DNA of 64,000 bases, from positions 130,647,593-130,711,592 of the forward strand of contig OX638130.1 in NCBI GenBank assembly GCA_951804985.1, given 5' to 3'. Shown piece after piece: positions 34,682 to 45,175 of this stretch. The position numbers and the translations under genes were made by a program. The stretch's first letter is position 1. Every line of letters starts with the position of its first letter. The notes beneath the pieces are model-generated. The model was not told where the DNA came from and did not search any database. It was given only the letters and a program-made list of their open reading frames with translations. The DNA is from Dryomyza anilis (lineage: Eukaryota; Arthropoda; Insecta; Diptera; Dryomyzidae).

Positions 34682-35095
34682 TAGCGTATTCACAGTTTCA
34701 TGGTATTGATACGACATTGTAAGAATACGACAGTACGGCAATTGAACTGTGAGCATCACTTTTCTGCTTGTTAAAATATTTCGTCAAATAAACGCAACTG
34801 ATTCCTATACAATTCGGACTTTTGAAATTATCATAAATATTCCTCGATTTGAAAAGAAAAACAAATAAATTAACATTTTATGTGCACGATTTGTCTTCAA
34901 TTTTACAATTTTTCTTCGTTTCACAAAATACGACATCAAAAAACATGCCACAGGGCTACTCTCAAATACAACACTTGTGGTATTCAACTTTTATAAGAAA
35001 TGCAACAACAAATTGACGTTTCTGTGTTATTGTATCGTATATATACAACATGGTACGAATACCATACTAAAATACGATGAACAGTCAATACGCTA
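34682..35095. mobile_element. MITE with TAGCGTATT ends
   Basis: Left TAGCGTATTCACAGTTTCAT and right end inverted TAGCGTATTGACTGTTCAT match with two or three differences. If the outer TA is the target duplication this is a Tc1/mariner-type derivative; an AAC duplication is the alternative. Confidence 0.5.
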
Positions 35096-35284
35096 AACGT
35101 GTTCAAAGTGAAGTCAGATTTATGTAAAACGAAAAACTAGGGCGGTAAGATAATATCTACTAGTAGTTCTAAGTGCAAATTTGTTGCATTTACACACTAA
35201 AGACAGGAGCGGCGTTAGATTTGTCCCGACAATACGAAAAATAGTACCATATGCGTGTAGAACAATTCTTTCATGTATCATTAT

Positions 35285-35746
35285 TTTTTAAAATATGAAT
35301 TTCAATTCTACGAAAAAAATCAGTAACTCTTTTAGAAACTCTTTTCGTGAGATAACACGTTCTCCAAACTTGGTTTCCAATAAATTGATTGTGACATTCG
35401 CTGTGTGGCTTGTGGCGCCGTCCTGTTGGAACCTCCAAGTCCATATCATCTTCTTTGTCTCACTGGCACGGGAACATTCAAATTTTTCCACTAGACGCTC
35501 AATTGTTGATCTGCTAGGACGATTATGACGACCATAAATTGGACGTAGCGCTTTTAACGTTGAGGCCATTGACTCCGAATTTCGGTAGTAAATTTTAATA
35601 ATTTCGACTTGTTGTTGGCTCGTATATCTTTCCATCATGAAATGGCAAACCTTACTGAAGAGAAATGTCAAAAGAGCGGCAAGAAATATGGCGTCGTTTG
35701 CTGTGCCTGTCGCTCTACTTTTGTAGCGTCCCTGTTGAAAAACCCT
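35285..35746 (-). pseudogene. Internally deleted mariner/IS630-like transposon
   Basis: The terminus AGGGTTTTTCAACAGGGACG (35746 inward) is shared with the copy at 45374. The frame starts MMERYTSQQQVEIIKIYYR, the helix-turn-helix region, then jumps from KFECSRASETKK to WTWRFQQDGATSHTAN, the second catalytic Asp motif of the DDE/D domain, so the first catalytic part is missing. No second terminal repeat found. Non-functional. Confidence 0.7.
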
Positions 35747-36350
35747 TTATATTTAAAAATATTTTATATGTAATTTTTCATATTATAAGATAAATTGAAA
35801 AAAAAAATAATCATAATTAAATTTAAGCTCCAAGTTTGGTTTGACTTTAGTTATGGACTTAAGTAAGAGTCTGTGTATTTTTGTTGTAACCTAATTTTTG
35901 GTTTACAATCTTCATATAGAAAATTAAGCAATTTACGCTTGAATGTCTCTTCGTCGCTGTATCATGTCATGGAAACGAATCAACGACATACTTACTAAGA
36001 ATGTTATCTAATCAACTCTATAGTTGATGACTATTTGCAACGAGACTAACTTAAGTTTGCACTTCACATGGGTACATAAAAAAATAATATAGTCTTGATA
36101 AGAGTTTCCAAAAAAAAGTTCAACGAAATGCTAATAATTAATAAATTTGACTGTATCTTAATCAGGCCTTACAAAGGTTCAGTTTTTTTTTAGTATATAT
36201 TTAAACTTAGTTTTTAACTTTTTCATATTTTCAAGATATAAACTTCAATTTAATAATTAATTTTAAATATTTGAGATATGTTTGGCTATATACGAAATTA
36301 TATCTAGTTTAAATAAAGTTTAATTTGTAAATGTGTCTAAAGAACTAGAC
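35747..36350. other. Intergenic, no gene
   Basis: AT-rich, nothing supported. Confidence 0.5.
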
Positions 36351-36640
36351 CTACTATGTAAGTAATGTTGTCGCTCAACGTACCAGTCTGCTTTACATTA
36401 ATCTGAAAATAGCACAAATTATGATAATAACAAAAGAAATTATTATTATACAAAAGCTTTTGTCAATTTGAAATGTACCCTAGATATTTCTTAATCAAGG
36501 TAATATTTTAATCTTATATTTATAAAAGATATATAAAGAAACTTAAAATAGACTGGTAGAAATGTGAGAAAAATTGAGGAGCTCATTTCCATAATGTGCC
36601 ATCCAGTCAAAATTCGAAAAAATGTAATTTAAGTACTTTT
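36351..36640. repeat. Direct repeat D, copy 1
   Basis: About 280 bp that recur at 37322-37620: GTCGCTCA, CTGCTTTACATTAATC, ATTATTATTATACAAAAGCT and, at the end, ATTGAGGAGCTCATTTCC. About 85-90% alike by eye. Confidence 0.65.
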
Positions 36641-36837
36641 GTTCGTCCTTATGTGTTGAATCAGTAAAAATAAAATCGGGTCTCAAAGTAGACCATTAGC
36701 AAAGTTATTTGACTTTAAAATAACACTTTATTTCCAAAACATTATATGTTTCGAAAATGTAATTTCAAACAATTTTATTTCCAAAACATTCTATTTGGAG
36801 AAAATTACATTTCCAAAACGTGCTATAAAACGAAAAC

Positions 36838-37325
36838 CCCATCAGGAAATGTTACCAATGATTTCTCAATGATTCCCCTATGTCAGGTCAGAAACATCGA
36901 TGACCGATAGCATATTCGCCCTGCCAAGCATTGATGACATTTTCATACAAATGTCCACTGATTCATGCATGATGTAGCATTAACGATGTCATGCACGTCA
37001 TTCATCATCAATGAAGACACAAATGATTGTCATACATATTATTTTTTTGCACCTAGACGTATGTTGTATGCATTTCACAACGTAAATGTTGCATACCTTT
37101 TGGGGCATGTGACGTTAATGTTAATTTTCATCAATGACGTCATCAATAACATTTTATCAATGACAGATTTTCACAATGTCATTGATATATGTATATATGA
37201 CATATGGTGTGTGACGTCTTTAATGCAATTTCATTTATGAAATTGTTGTAGACATATTCATCAATGACAAATATTCTAATGTCCTCGATTCATCATTGAT
37301 GACCTTGTCGTCATTTCCTGCTGGG
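36838..37325. mobile_element. MITE with CCCATCAGGAAATG ends
   Basis: Left CCCATCAGGAAATG and right CATTTCCTGCTGGG are inverted with one mismatch. The interior carries more than a dozen TGATGAC/CATTGATG/TGACGTCA-like motifs. It separates the two copies of direct repeat D. Confidence 0.65.
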
Positions 37326-37620
37326 TATGTAAGTAATAATGTCGCTCATCGCACCAATCTGCTTTACATTAATCGGAAACTCGCACAAATTATGATAATA
37401 TAAATAACAAAAGATATTATTATTATACAAAAGCTTTTATCAATTTGAAATTTATCCAAGATTTATGATATATTTCTTAAGTAATATTTCAATCTAATAT
37501 TTATAAAAGATATATAAAGAGATATGAAACTTAAAATTGACTGCTAGAATTATGGGAAAAATTGAGGAGCTCATTTCCAAAATGTGCAAATCAAAATTCG
37601 AAAAAAAAGTAATTTATGTA
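37322..37620. repeat. Direct repeat D, copy 2
   Basis: See copy 1 at 36351; the 3' part coincides with the left end of the GAGCTC element. Confidence 0.6.
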
Positions 37621-38198
37621 AACATTAAAAAAACATTCAAAATATCAGGTTCAAAGTTACTGGGAATGATGTCTAGTTGAAATCAAATAAGATTTTGTAA
37701 AACTTATATTGAAAATACTCTGTTAAGGAAAGGCTCATCATGAACAAGCTGCAAAAAAATACATCCACTGTTGAAAGCAATGAGTTTAAATGTAGAGAAT
37801 ATTCCATTTCATTAGAAAATGTTGGTCAATAATATTACTAAAGACTCAAATCCTGATGTGGAAATAACATTATTGAACAAGGATAATTTAAAAAGTCTCT
37901 ATTACCTTTATTCTTAATAAAAAACGTGAATCAAACGCAATATAAAATATTTTTTAATTCCAAAAAATGCTATCTTTTAGAAATGTGAGAAATGTGATAT
38001 GTGAGATTTCATTTCCAAAACATGCTATTTCAATTTTGAAAGCATTCGGTTCAAAAACGATTAATTAAAAAAAGATATGACAAAGATCAAATGTGTAAAA
38101 GATACTTTGGTTGACTCTATCATGGTGTAACAGTATTTCGCCTTTTACAAAACAGAGTTCGTTTCATATAGCACGTTTTGGAACTGAGCTCCTCAATT
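37559..38198. mobile_element. GAGCTC-ended element, copy 1
   Basis: Left AATTGAGGAGCTCATTTCC and right inverted GGAACTGAGCTCCTCAATT, extended by CAAAATGTGC/GCACGTTTTG. The same ends define 57818-58054. No coding capacity. Confidence 0.6.
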
Positions 38199-39118
38199 TT
38201 AGTCGATCTAAATTATAATAAAAAAATATGGTGCATAAAATGATGCAAAGCTATTAGAGTTTACTGATATTAAGTAATTTCTTATATTTAATTGTAAGAC
38301 TCCTCTTTTTTGATTGTTTGGTGACCAGTTCGATAAAGTCAGTATTTGCATCAAATGATTAGAATATGATTATCTATCATATACTAATCAATTTTTGAAA
38401 TTCATCAAATGGTTAATATAAATTCAATAAACATCTAAAATGCTATTTGGTTAGTTAACATAAAATCGTTAATCAGTGTTGGAAAAAGACTTAAGTAAAC
38501 TGATCCGTAGAATTTCACTACTTTCATAATCTTCGATAAATCTATTAAATACTTAAGCCTCTAATGCCCACGATCGCCATTAGACGAGGTTCTTGGAATT
38601 AATCATTTCGTTCTAATAGTTTAAAGTCTTGAAAATTAAATATTAAATTTTAGAAAACTCCAACGTTTCATTTAAAAACACATTTGTATTTATAACTTTC
38701 GAAAAGCTGCCAATATAATAAAATAAAATGAACTTATGTAATTTAGATAAAATAAAGACCATACTGGACTATTAATGGACTATTTATGATGACCGAAATT
38801 TCAAAGATTTATATTTTTTTAAATAATTTTTTTTAAATTTTGTTATAAAATTTGATACTTTCTCTTTATAACTTCTAAAATATATATATATTTTTTTTTG
38901 GTTAGGACTGATATCATTTTCGTGATTTAAACGTTGTTTAAATCAAATCGATGTCCGTGGGCATTAGATGGTTAATAGGGAGCGTAGTAACCAACATAAC
39001 AATTCATAATTTTACACGAATAGATAACTAGGGATACGTTCAAAGTATCATATGGCACTGGCAATAAATATATTCCAATTAAATGATATAAGACTGAAAG
39101 ATACAAATCAATCATAAG
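38199..39118. other. 5' flank of the peptidase gene
   Basis: AT-rich upstream region; no promoter element or upstream exon can be assigned. Confidence 0.4.
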
Positions 39119-39368
39119 ATGGCTCTCAATCAAGGAAAATATAAACCCAGTGTTTGTTCAATCGATGAAGTCGATGATAAAAACCTAAAGCATTGTGAGA
39201 CGGCCCCGCTTACAACGAATCAGCAAAAACTTCATATGGACGATCATTTAACGGAAAAAGATTTAGAGACGCAGATTGGAGAGGTTGGCGCTATCACAAT
39301 GCCAGAAACAAATGGAGAAGGTGGAACACCTAGCACGACTGGAAATAGGACGTTAAATGGATTTAGAG
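39119..39368 (+). CDS. M13 peptidase-like exon 1 (cytoplasmic tail)
   Basis: ATG at 39119 (context ATAAGATGG); donor GTAACT after 39368, phase 1. Polar tail [20 protein letters not shown] onward, ending [11 protein letters not shown]. Its 1.6-kb intron holds the minisatellite. Confidence 0.7.
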
Positions 39369-41601
39369 GTAACTCATGCACACATTAATTTTCATTTTGT
39401 TCATCATATTTTTGAATTATCACGAAATCTTTTTACTACATCTGCGTCATTTATCTTTCATATACAGAGCAGACTTTTTTATTGATGCCAAATATATCTT
39501 ATCTATCTTTAAAACTTTTGATGACATATCATTTATATTTGATATTGTTGTTTTTATATTTGATATTGTTGTTACCCACCAAATTTTTCACATGAACATC
39601 TTGCACTAAGAAAAACAAAGGTAGTTGGAAAAATATTCATTGTTGGTGTGGTGAGTTTTAGTGTGGTGAATTTTAGTGTGGTGAGTTTTAGTGTGGTGAA
39701 TTTTAGTGTGGTGAATTTTAGTGTGGTGAGTTTTGGTGTGGTGCATTTTAGTGTGGTGAGTTTTAGTGTGGGGAGTTTTTGTGTGGTGCATTTTAGTGTG
39801 CTGAGTTTTAGTATGGTGAGTTTTAGTGTGGTGAATTTTAGTGTGTTGAGTTTTAGTGTGGTGGGTTTTAGTGTGGTGAATTTTAGTGTGGTTAGTTTTA
39901 GTGTGGTGAGTTTTAGTGTGATGGGTTTTAGTGTGGTGAATTTTAGTGTGGTGAGTTTTTGTGTGGTGAGTTTTAGTGTAGTGAATTTTAGTGTGGTGAA
40001 TTTTTGTATTTCAGTTTTTTTGTTTCATGTTTGTTGCTGCTGTAAGTGCCAAGTTATATCGTTCTGAAAGTTTAGGCTTTATCGGAGGTGCCACGCCTAT
40101 TTGTCCAATCCCGCCCATATAAAGCCTATCATTCCTTCCAGACCCTACCGTATCTGTGGTAAAAATTTCAAGCCAATCGGATCAGTCGTTTAGACGGAGA
40201 AGCGGAACAAACAAACAAACCAACAAAGAGATTTATATAAACTAGCTGGACCCGTGCACGACTCGTGCCAAGATTTTGTGAATGCAAGGATATGGAGTGA
40301 TTTTATTAATAATTATTATTTATATCTTCCCCGTAAAATTCTTCCCTGTAGAATTCTCCCCGACAGAATTCTTATCCGTAGAGTTTTTCGCAGTAGAAGT
40401 TTTAGTGTGGTGAGTTTTAGTGTGGTGAATTTTGGTGTGGTGAGTTTCGCTGTGGTGAATTTCGGTGTGGTGAGTAAAAAATTGTGTGAAATATCTTGAT
40501 ATTACTATAAAGCTGTTGACATACACCATCTGGAAAAAGTACCTACTATGGGGGATGCTACGCCCAGTGATCCAATCCCGCCAACATTCCGGGGGACAGT
40601 TTAGAATGGTTAAATATAACGTTGACCAAAATTTCATTAAATTTCCTATCCTAATTGCTGATATAATGTGTTTTTAATTTTTGGGTTATATGGGAAGAGC
40701 CACGTCCAGTCCACCAAACTCACCGAGATATAGCCTATACTCTGCCCGGACCCAACATACATATTGTGTCAAAATTTGGTTCAATTCGGTTCAGCCGTTT
40801 AGACGTCTAAAAGGAACATACAGACATACATACTTACATTCACAAATATATAGTAGATAAATCAATAAATAGGATATATAAATATGTGAACTAATCAAAT
40901 GTACCCTTCAAATCATCTCATCTCACGCAAATAAATACATCAAACTATTTTCTCTTGTTTCGATGAAGCTCTTCTGTTTCCAGGACGTCTCTCAATCGAT
41001 GCATTGATGAAACTCTCGCGCAAAAGGCGTCTTCTTTATATTTCTACCGCCTGTCTTTGCGCCGTTCTCTTAGTCATAATTATTATGTTGATAGCTTTCT
41101 GGCCCGAAGTGCCATTCTACTTAAAGGCTGAGTTGTGTCTGGATAAGGAATGCTTGTTGGCAAGTCAACAGGTGAGTCTCCTCCACCCAATTGCTCACCT
41201 AAATGTCTTACGCCCTACTATTTGTAGATTCTTCTCTGGTCAAACAGTTCACGGAATCCGTGTCAAGAGACCTACGAGTGGGCCTGTGGAAACTTCAAAG
41301 AAGAATATGAAACAAATGATTTCGTCGTTGCAAAGCATGGGGAATGGGATTATCAGGCATTCAATAAGTACCAAGGTAACTCTCCTGAATAATTCGTTTC
41401 AATTATATTGTTATACTATTTCAATTTTCTTTTTTAAAGAATTGTATGAACTAAATCGATTCATTTCTATGATGCCCTCTTCTGGCGGATCTTATTCTGC
41501 CGAGTCCATGATTTTAAGTTTGTATCAATCGTGTCGAGAAATAGATACCTTAGATAAAAGCCAATCGGATCTGTTGCTGAAAAAGGCAATTAAGTCTGTG
41601 G
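39119..41601 (+). CDS. Neprilysin-like M13 peptidase, N-terminal exons only (partial)
   Basis: Join 39119-39368, 40984-41171, 41228-41375, 41440-41601: 748 nt, 249 residues, all junctions in phase, ending in phase 1 at the donor GTGAGT. Residues 1-100 are a cytoplasmic tail; 101-123 ([20 protein letters not shown]…) form a signal anchor preceded by KLSRKRR, so type II topology. The ectodomain starts with [10 protein letters not shown], then [14 protein letters not shown], the cysteine pattern of the M13 N-terminal domain (family: CxxxxC…DPCxxFYxxACGxW), and [14 protein letters not shown]13 enzymes are zinc ectopeptidases that cleave small peptides; the HExxH and ExxxD motifs lie in exons not found here. 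The next features downstream are Tweedle genes on the other strand, so the rest may be beyond a very long intron or lost. No specific symbol can be given. Confidence 0.75.
39646..40005. repeat. 15-bp minisatellite, 24 units
   Basis: Unit GTGTGGTGARTTTTA repeated 24 times with substitutions but no length change, so both strands stay open and give pentapeptide-like frames on paper. It sits in intron 1 of the peptidase gene. Not believed coding. Confidence 0.9.
40244..40862. repeat. Interspersed repeat with central minisatellite
   Basis: Begins ACTAGCTGGACCCGTGCACG, contains about ten 15-bp units at 40333-40474 that grade from CCCTGTAGAATTCT forms to GTGTGGTGARTTTTA, and ends CAGCCGTTTAGACGTCTAAA plus a CATACAGACATACATAC tail. 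The stretch 40065-40243 is the end of a preceding copy. Non-autonomous element of unknown class. Confidence 0.6.
40984..41171 (+). CDS. M13 peptidase-like exon 2 (membrane anchor)
   Basis: Acceptor CTTCTGTTTCCAG before 40984, donor GTGAGT after 41171. Encodes KLSRKRR, the membrane span and the first Cys pair CLDKEC. Confidence 0.82.
41228..41375 (+). CDS. M13 peptidase-like exon 3 (ACGNF motif)
   Basis: Acceptor ACTATTTGTAG before 41228, donor GTAACT after 41375. Carries [20 protein letters not shown], diagnostic of the M13 N-terminal domain, with one NSS glycosylation sequon. Confidence 0.85.
41440..41601 (+). CDS. M13 peptidase-like exon 4
   Basis: Acceptor TTTCTTTTTTAAAG before 41440, donor GTGAGT after 41601. 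Reads [20 protein letters not shown] to the [10 protein letters not shown] block where M13 proteins have YxxC. Last recognisable exon. Confidence 0.8.
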
Positions 41602-41664
41602 GTGAGTTTATTTGGAATTTATACCAAAAATATACAAATAATATTTGTTCATTTTTATATAAGT

Positions 41665-41687
41665 TTTATTTATCTGTTTGTTTTATT
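41665..41687 (-). terminator. Tweedle 1 candidate poly(A) signals
   Basis: Reverse-strand AATAAA at 41687-41682 and 41670-41665, 57-79 nt after the stop. Confidence 0.45.
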
Positions 41688-41743
41688 AAAATTCTAACCA
41701 ACCACTTAACAATTCATCATATGACCCTGTAAAATACATTTTT

Positions 41744-41943
41744 TTAATGGCTTGGAGGTAAGTATGATGCAGCAGCACTTGAGCTCGCGCCATTTGATCC
41801 AAAAGAGTTGGTTTGGAAATGTCCCGTTGAGTCGGTTCCTACAGCACCAGCATGGTTGCCATCTAAAGCACCGATAACAGATTTTTGTGGAGCAACGCCG
41901 CCATTAACGTGTTCAGAGGATCCCTCAATTTTGTCGTATTGAG
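41744..41943 (-). CDS. Tweedle 1 exon 3
   Basis: Acceptor TTTTTTAACCTACAG before 41943; TAA at 41746-41744. Recognised because the QYDK…SVIGALDG…YLPP pattern repeats in the other two Tweedle genes. Confidence 0.85.
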
Positions 41944-42771
41944 CTGTAGGTTAAAAAATATTAGAGTCATATGCATTAAAATTTTGAACTACCGCCTCAT
42001 TACCTTGAATTTCTTGTTGAGCATGTTGAGCCTCCTGCTCGGTCTTGTATTTAATAAAGAACACTTCAGGCTTGCTGGGCTGAGTTGGGGCGGGTGTAGC
42101 AATATCGTTGACCTCCAGTGTCGAGTCCTTTTTGGTCAGCACATAGATGACGGTCTTTTCCTCCTTTGGTGCGTACTCGGCTGACAGTTTGACGTTTGCA
42201 TTGCTGGCGGATGGTGCCTTAATGAAGACAACGCGATAGTTCTTCTGTGGACGACCGATAACCAAGTGTTTGGTACGCTCTAAATTTTCGTTGTCCTCGG
42301 GAGCGGACACAGTGATGAATTGTTTATGCACGAGTGGTGCTTCAAATTGCCCACTCTGCTGGGAGTTGAGAGCGAAATTGCCACCAGTTTGAGTGGAGCC
42401 GGAGAAATCACCAACTGAACCGCTGGAGAATCCGTTGTTGCCAGCAAACCCTGCTGAAGAGAACCCAGAAGAGCTGCCAGAAAGACCGGAGTTGCTGCCG
42501 GAAGTAAACCTATTAATGCCGCCAAATCCTGAAGAGCCAATACCACTGCTGCTTCCGAAGCTTTGCTGGCTGGCAGCTCCTAGAAAACCAATGTCCGCCA
42601 AACCATTAGAACTGCCACCAAATGTACCAGAAACGCCAGAGCCATAATTATATTGTGGCTTGGCGTAGGCGACGGCCAGGATACACAATGTCTGAAAAAA
42701 ATAGAAAATTCCAAGTTAAAACCAGCTACTTAAAACGTTGTAGATATTTGAATTACCACGAATGCGCGCAT
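41744..42771 (-). CDS. Tweedle (DUF243) cuticle protein 1, Gly/Ser-rich
   Basis: Join 42771-42757, 42691-42004, 41943-41744: 903 nt, 300 residues. Residues 1-15 (MRAFVTLCILAVAYA) are a signal peptide, split after codon 5 by a short intron. Residues about 20-115 are Gly/Ser/Phe-rich. The DUF243 domain runs about 121-225: PLVHKQF, TKHLVIGRPQKNYRVVFIKA, KTVIYVL, KPEVFFIKYKT, the conserved Tweedle blocks. Exon 3 adds AQYDKIEGSSEHVNGG, SVIGALDG and a C-terminus SYLPPSH. Tweedle proteins are secreted structural components of insect cuticle, thought to bind chitin. The gene lies tail to tail with the last seen peptidase exon, 142 bp apart. Which Drosophila Twdl gene it matches cannot be told here. 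Confidence 0.9.
42004..42691 (-). CDS. Tweedle 1 exon 2
   Basis: Acceptor CTATTTTTTTCAG before 42691, donor GTAATG after 42004, phase 1 (after QQEIQ). Holds the end of the signal peptide, the Gly/Ser region and DUF243. Confidence 0.92.
42757..42771 (-). CDS. Tweedle 1 exon 1
   Basis: Five codons MRAFV from ATG 42771-42769, donor GTAATT; a mini-exon inside the signal peptide, common in insect cuticle genes. Confidence 0.85.
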
Positions 42772-42823
42772 TTTTAGATTTAGAATAGTTCAGATTGGTG
42801 AATGGGTGGATGCTTGGAATAAA

Positions 42824-42860
42824 ACTGATGTCGGTCTTCCCGGGTTTTGTATCTTTTATA
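42824..42860 (-). promoter_or_regulatory. Tweedle 1 core promoter (TATA + Inr)
   Basis: On minus: TATAAAAG at 42860-42853 and initiator TCAGT at 42828-42824, so transcription would start at about 42826, 55 nt before the ATG. Confidence 0.75.
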
Positions 42861-44398
42861 CCAAAAATAAATATTAAATGTTATTTTCAGATGTGAGTTT
42901 GGTTTTAGTGATTTTGACCATGCCAAAAGCTAGATAATTACAATTAATTATTATATATTTTTGTTGTTTTTCATACCTTAACTTAACTTATTAATGTAGT
43001 TGTTGTTGCTTCTTCTGTTTCTCCACTGCCCAGTGGCACAATAAATTTATTTTTTAATGCAAAATCAACATGATTTTTAATAACACAAGACGTCATCAAC
43101 CTCTTCGAATCGTATTTCCCGCCCTACCCCAACCCGAATCACTGGTGGCTTCTTTATCAAGACATATCTCGGAGAAGTGCACATCAATCAAATACAACAC
43201 CTTATTAATTACGAGCTGCATTATCACATACTACATTTAATATTTGCATTTTTATACATATTCGACATTGTTCCAAATATCCAAATGTCTGCAAAATTAA
43301 TTGGCAATTGTGAAAAAACTTTTGAAATCGTTTTTTTGCAATATGTAGCCATTATCTGTCGCCTTTGAACTGAGTTCATCCATGAGGAAGTCTCTTCATC
43401 GGTGTGGTTTTTGTCAATTTTCAATGCTGCACTTTTAGTCATATTTCGTCTGCATCTAAGCCAAGTTTGTATGACCGACGCGACGTTGTGATTTATTTGA
43501 TGCGACTTTGTTTGATTATCAACGCTGATAATTAATTGAGGTGTTGTATTCCGATTTATTTGTGTTGCTGTATAATTTCGTGAATTTAAGTAGGAAGCGC
43601 TTAGCAGTTGATAAATATATTTAAAAGCCGCATCTGTGAGTTCAACTTGACGATGCACGGTGGAACACAAAGCGGATTTAACAGTCATAATCCATGTAGG
43701 GCGAGTTCGTATATATCCATGTAGACAATGTCGATGATAAATAGAATTTCGTAGAACATAGTTTAATATAACATTGCGAGAAAAAATTGTTTGCGATATA
43801 CATAAATAAAAGTAAAAAAAAAAAAAAAAAAAAATGTGAATAAAATACGTTATTACTTAGGGTGTATACGAATTCGACTAAACTGCCGACTAAACTAAAT
43901 TTTGTCGGTAATACAGTGTTTGACCTTTCTAATTTAGGAAATTTTTGGAGTAGATTAGTAATAAAATTAAATAAAAAAGTTATAAATTTAAATACTTTTC
44001 GACACGTTTTTCATCCGTAGTTTATATTTTATTTTATTTTATTTAAATTAAATACTTTTTATTTAAATTTGAAATAAATACTTTATATTTAAATTTATTA
44101 CATTACATCAATATTTTATATTAGGGATGTTGGGAGCTCCGCATCCGCATTATTTTGACATCCGCATCCGCGTCCTCATCCGCATTGACACATTCGCATC
44201 TTTGCAGATGTTTTGCTTTATTTTAAACATTTTTAAACATAACAATTTTAATGCAATTTGTATTAATTAATCGTGAACTAATTTAATACTTTATGTACGA
44301 TTTCAGCACAGCACTTATGTTGTAACGTTCTCAATAAATAAATATTTTTTCTTCGTATGTTATTCCGATTGGCCTTCAGATTCTAATCAAGAACTCAC
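42861..44398. other. Upstream of Tweedle 1
   Basis: Holds a 154-codon minus frame starting with ATG (43688-43224), a poly(A) run at 43814-43833 and ATCCGC repeats at 44150-44200. The frame has no recognisable domain; it may be chance in a less AT-rich patch. Confidence 0.35.
43224..43688 (-). CDS. Hypothetical 154-residue frame (doubtful)
   Basis: ATG at 43688, stop at 43226-43224. Begins MTVKSALCSTVHRQ; mixed polar composition, no signal peptide, span or motif I know. Unusually long for a chance ATG frame in this sequence, but with no homology cue or clear promoter, and it may just be upstream DNA of the cuticle gene. Confidence 0.2.
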   Translation of the reverse strand: MTVKSALCSTVHRQVELTDAAFKYIYQLLSASYLNSRNYTATQINRNTTPQLIISVDNQTKSHQINHNVASVIQTWLRCRRNMTKSAALKIDKNHTDEETSSWMNSVQRRQIMATYCKKTISKVFSQLPINFADIWIFGTMSNMYKNANIKCSM

Positions 44399-44721
44399 AC
44401 GCCTAGCCAGAAATAACTTTAACCCAAAAGTCGTAGGACCAAATTCGTTTATTAAGAATATGTTTCGGACGTCTTCCCGAGTATTTTAAGACTAAAATAT
44501 AGTAGGCAGGATTTTTTAAATATCGCGGTGCCAATTTTTTTCGCGGTTTATCAAAAAAATATTTAAAAAACAGCAACAAAATTGTAATCGCGATATTTTA
44601 AAAACCTACGTATAATTTTTTAATTTAGTCTTAAAATACTCGGGAGGGATGTCCGAAACATATTCTTAAAAAACGATTTGCTCGTACGACTTTTAGGTTG
44701 AAAGTGTTTCAGGCTAGGCGT
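44399..44721. repeat. 323-bp inverted-repeat hairpin
   Basis: Two arms of about 100 bp: ACGCCTAGCC, AAGTCGTA, AAGAATATGTTTCGGACGTC, CGAGTATTTTAAGACTAAA on the left, each with its complement in reverse order on the right. Foldback element or source of a hairpin RNA. Confidence 0.75.
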
Positions 44722-44869
44722 GCTCATACTCAGTATTTGAAGCAATTTTAATATTAATAAAATATGCAATGAAATTGGGGTTGATCAAAGTTACAACCAG
44801 TCAAACGCAAAAAATACAGCTCTTTATGCAAAAAGCACTATTTCTTTAATCTTTATTTTTCAGTTTTTT

Positions 44870-45175
44870 ATTCAAACATTTTGAATAACGAATAAATCAT
44901 TGCAAATTTTTTTGCGTTTTTTTTAATCGTTTATTTATTTAAAAGTTTATTTAAAATAAATTTCTATTCATTTAAATTTCTATTTATTTAAAATAATTTT
45001 CTATTCACAAATATTTTTGTTTTGATTAAATTTATTTCAATAATTTTGTTTTTTTGGAATTTCTAATAACGAATATATGTTTGAAAATTGTCGATTTAAA
45101 AACTTATTAATATAAATTTATTTGAATTGTTATTTGCATAAAAATGTATTTGAATAATGCCCTAATCTGGTGTAT
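44870..45175. repeat. Partial relative of the hAT-type MITE
   Basis: Shares AATAACGAATAAATSATTG-like motifs and the end GAATAATGCCCTA-TCTGG with 15958-16567; the left end is not found. Confidence 0.5.

Noticed and set aside
39646..40005. CRISPR-like array
   Set aside because: Units are contiguous without spacers and the genome is eukaryotic.
39648..40067. Pentapeptide-like frame over the minisatellite
   Set aside because: A 15-bp unit without stop keeps frames open by arithmetic; the first codon is GTG and both strands are open.
42393..42647. Pro/Glu-rich plus frame
   Set aside because: Antisense shadow of the Gly/Ser-rich part of Tweedle 1.
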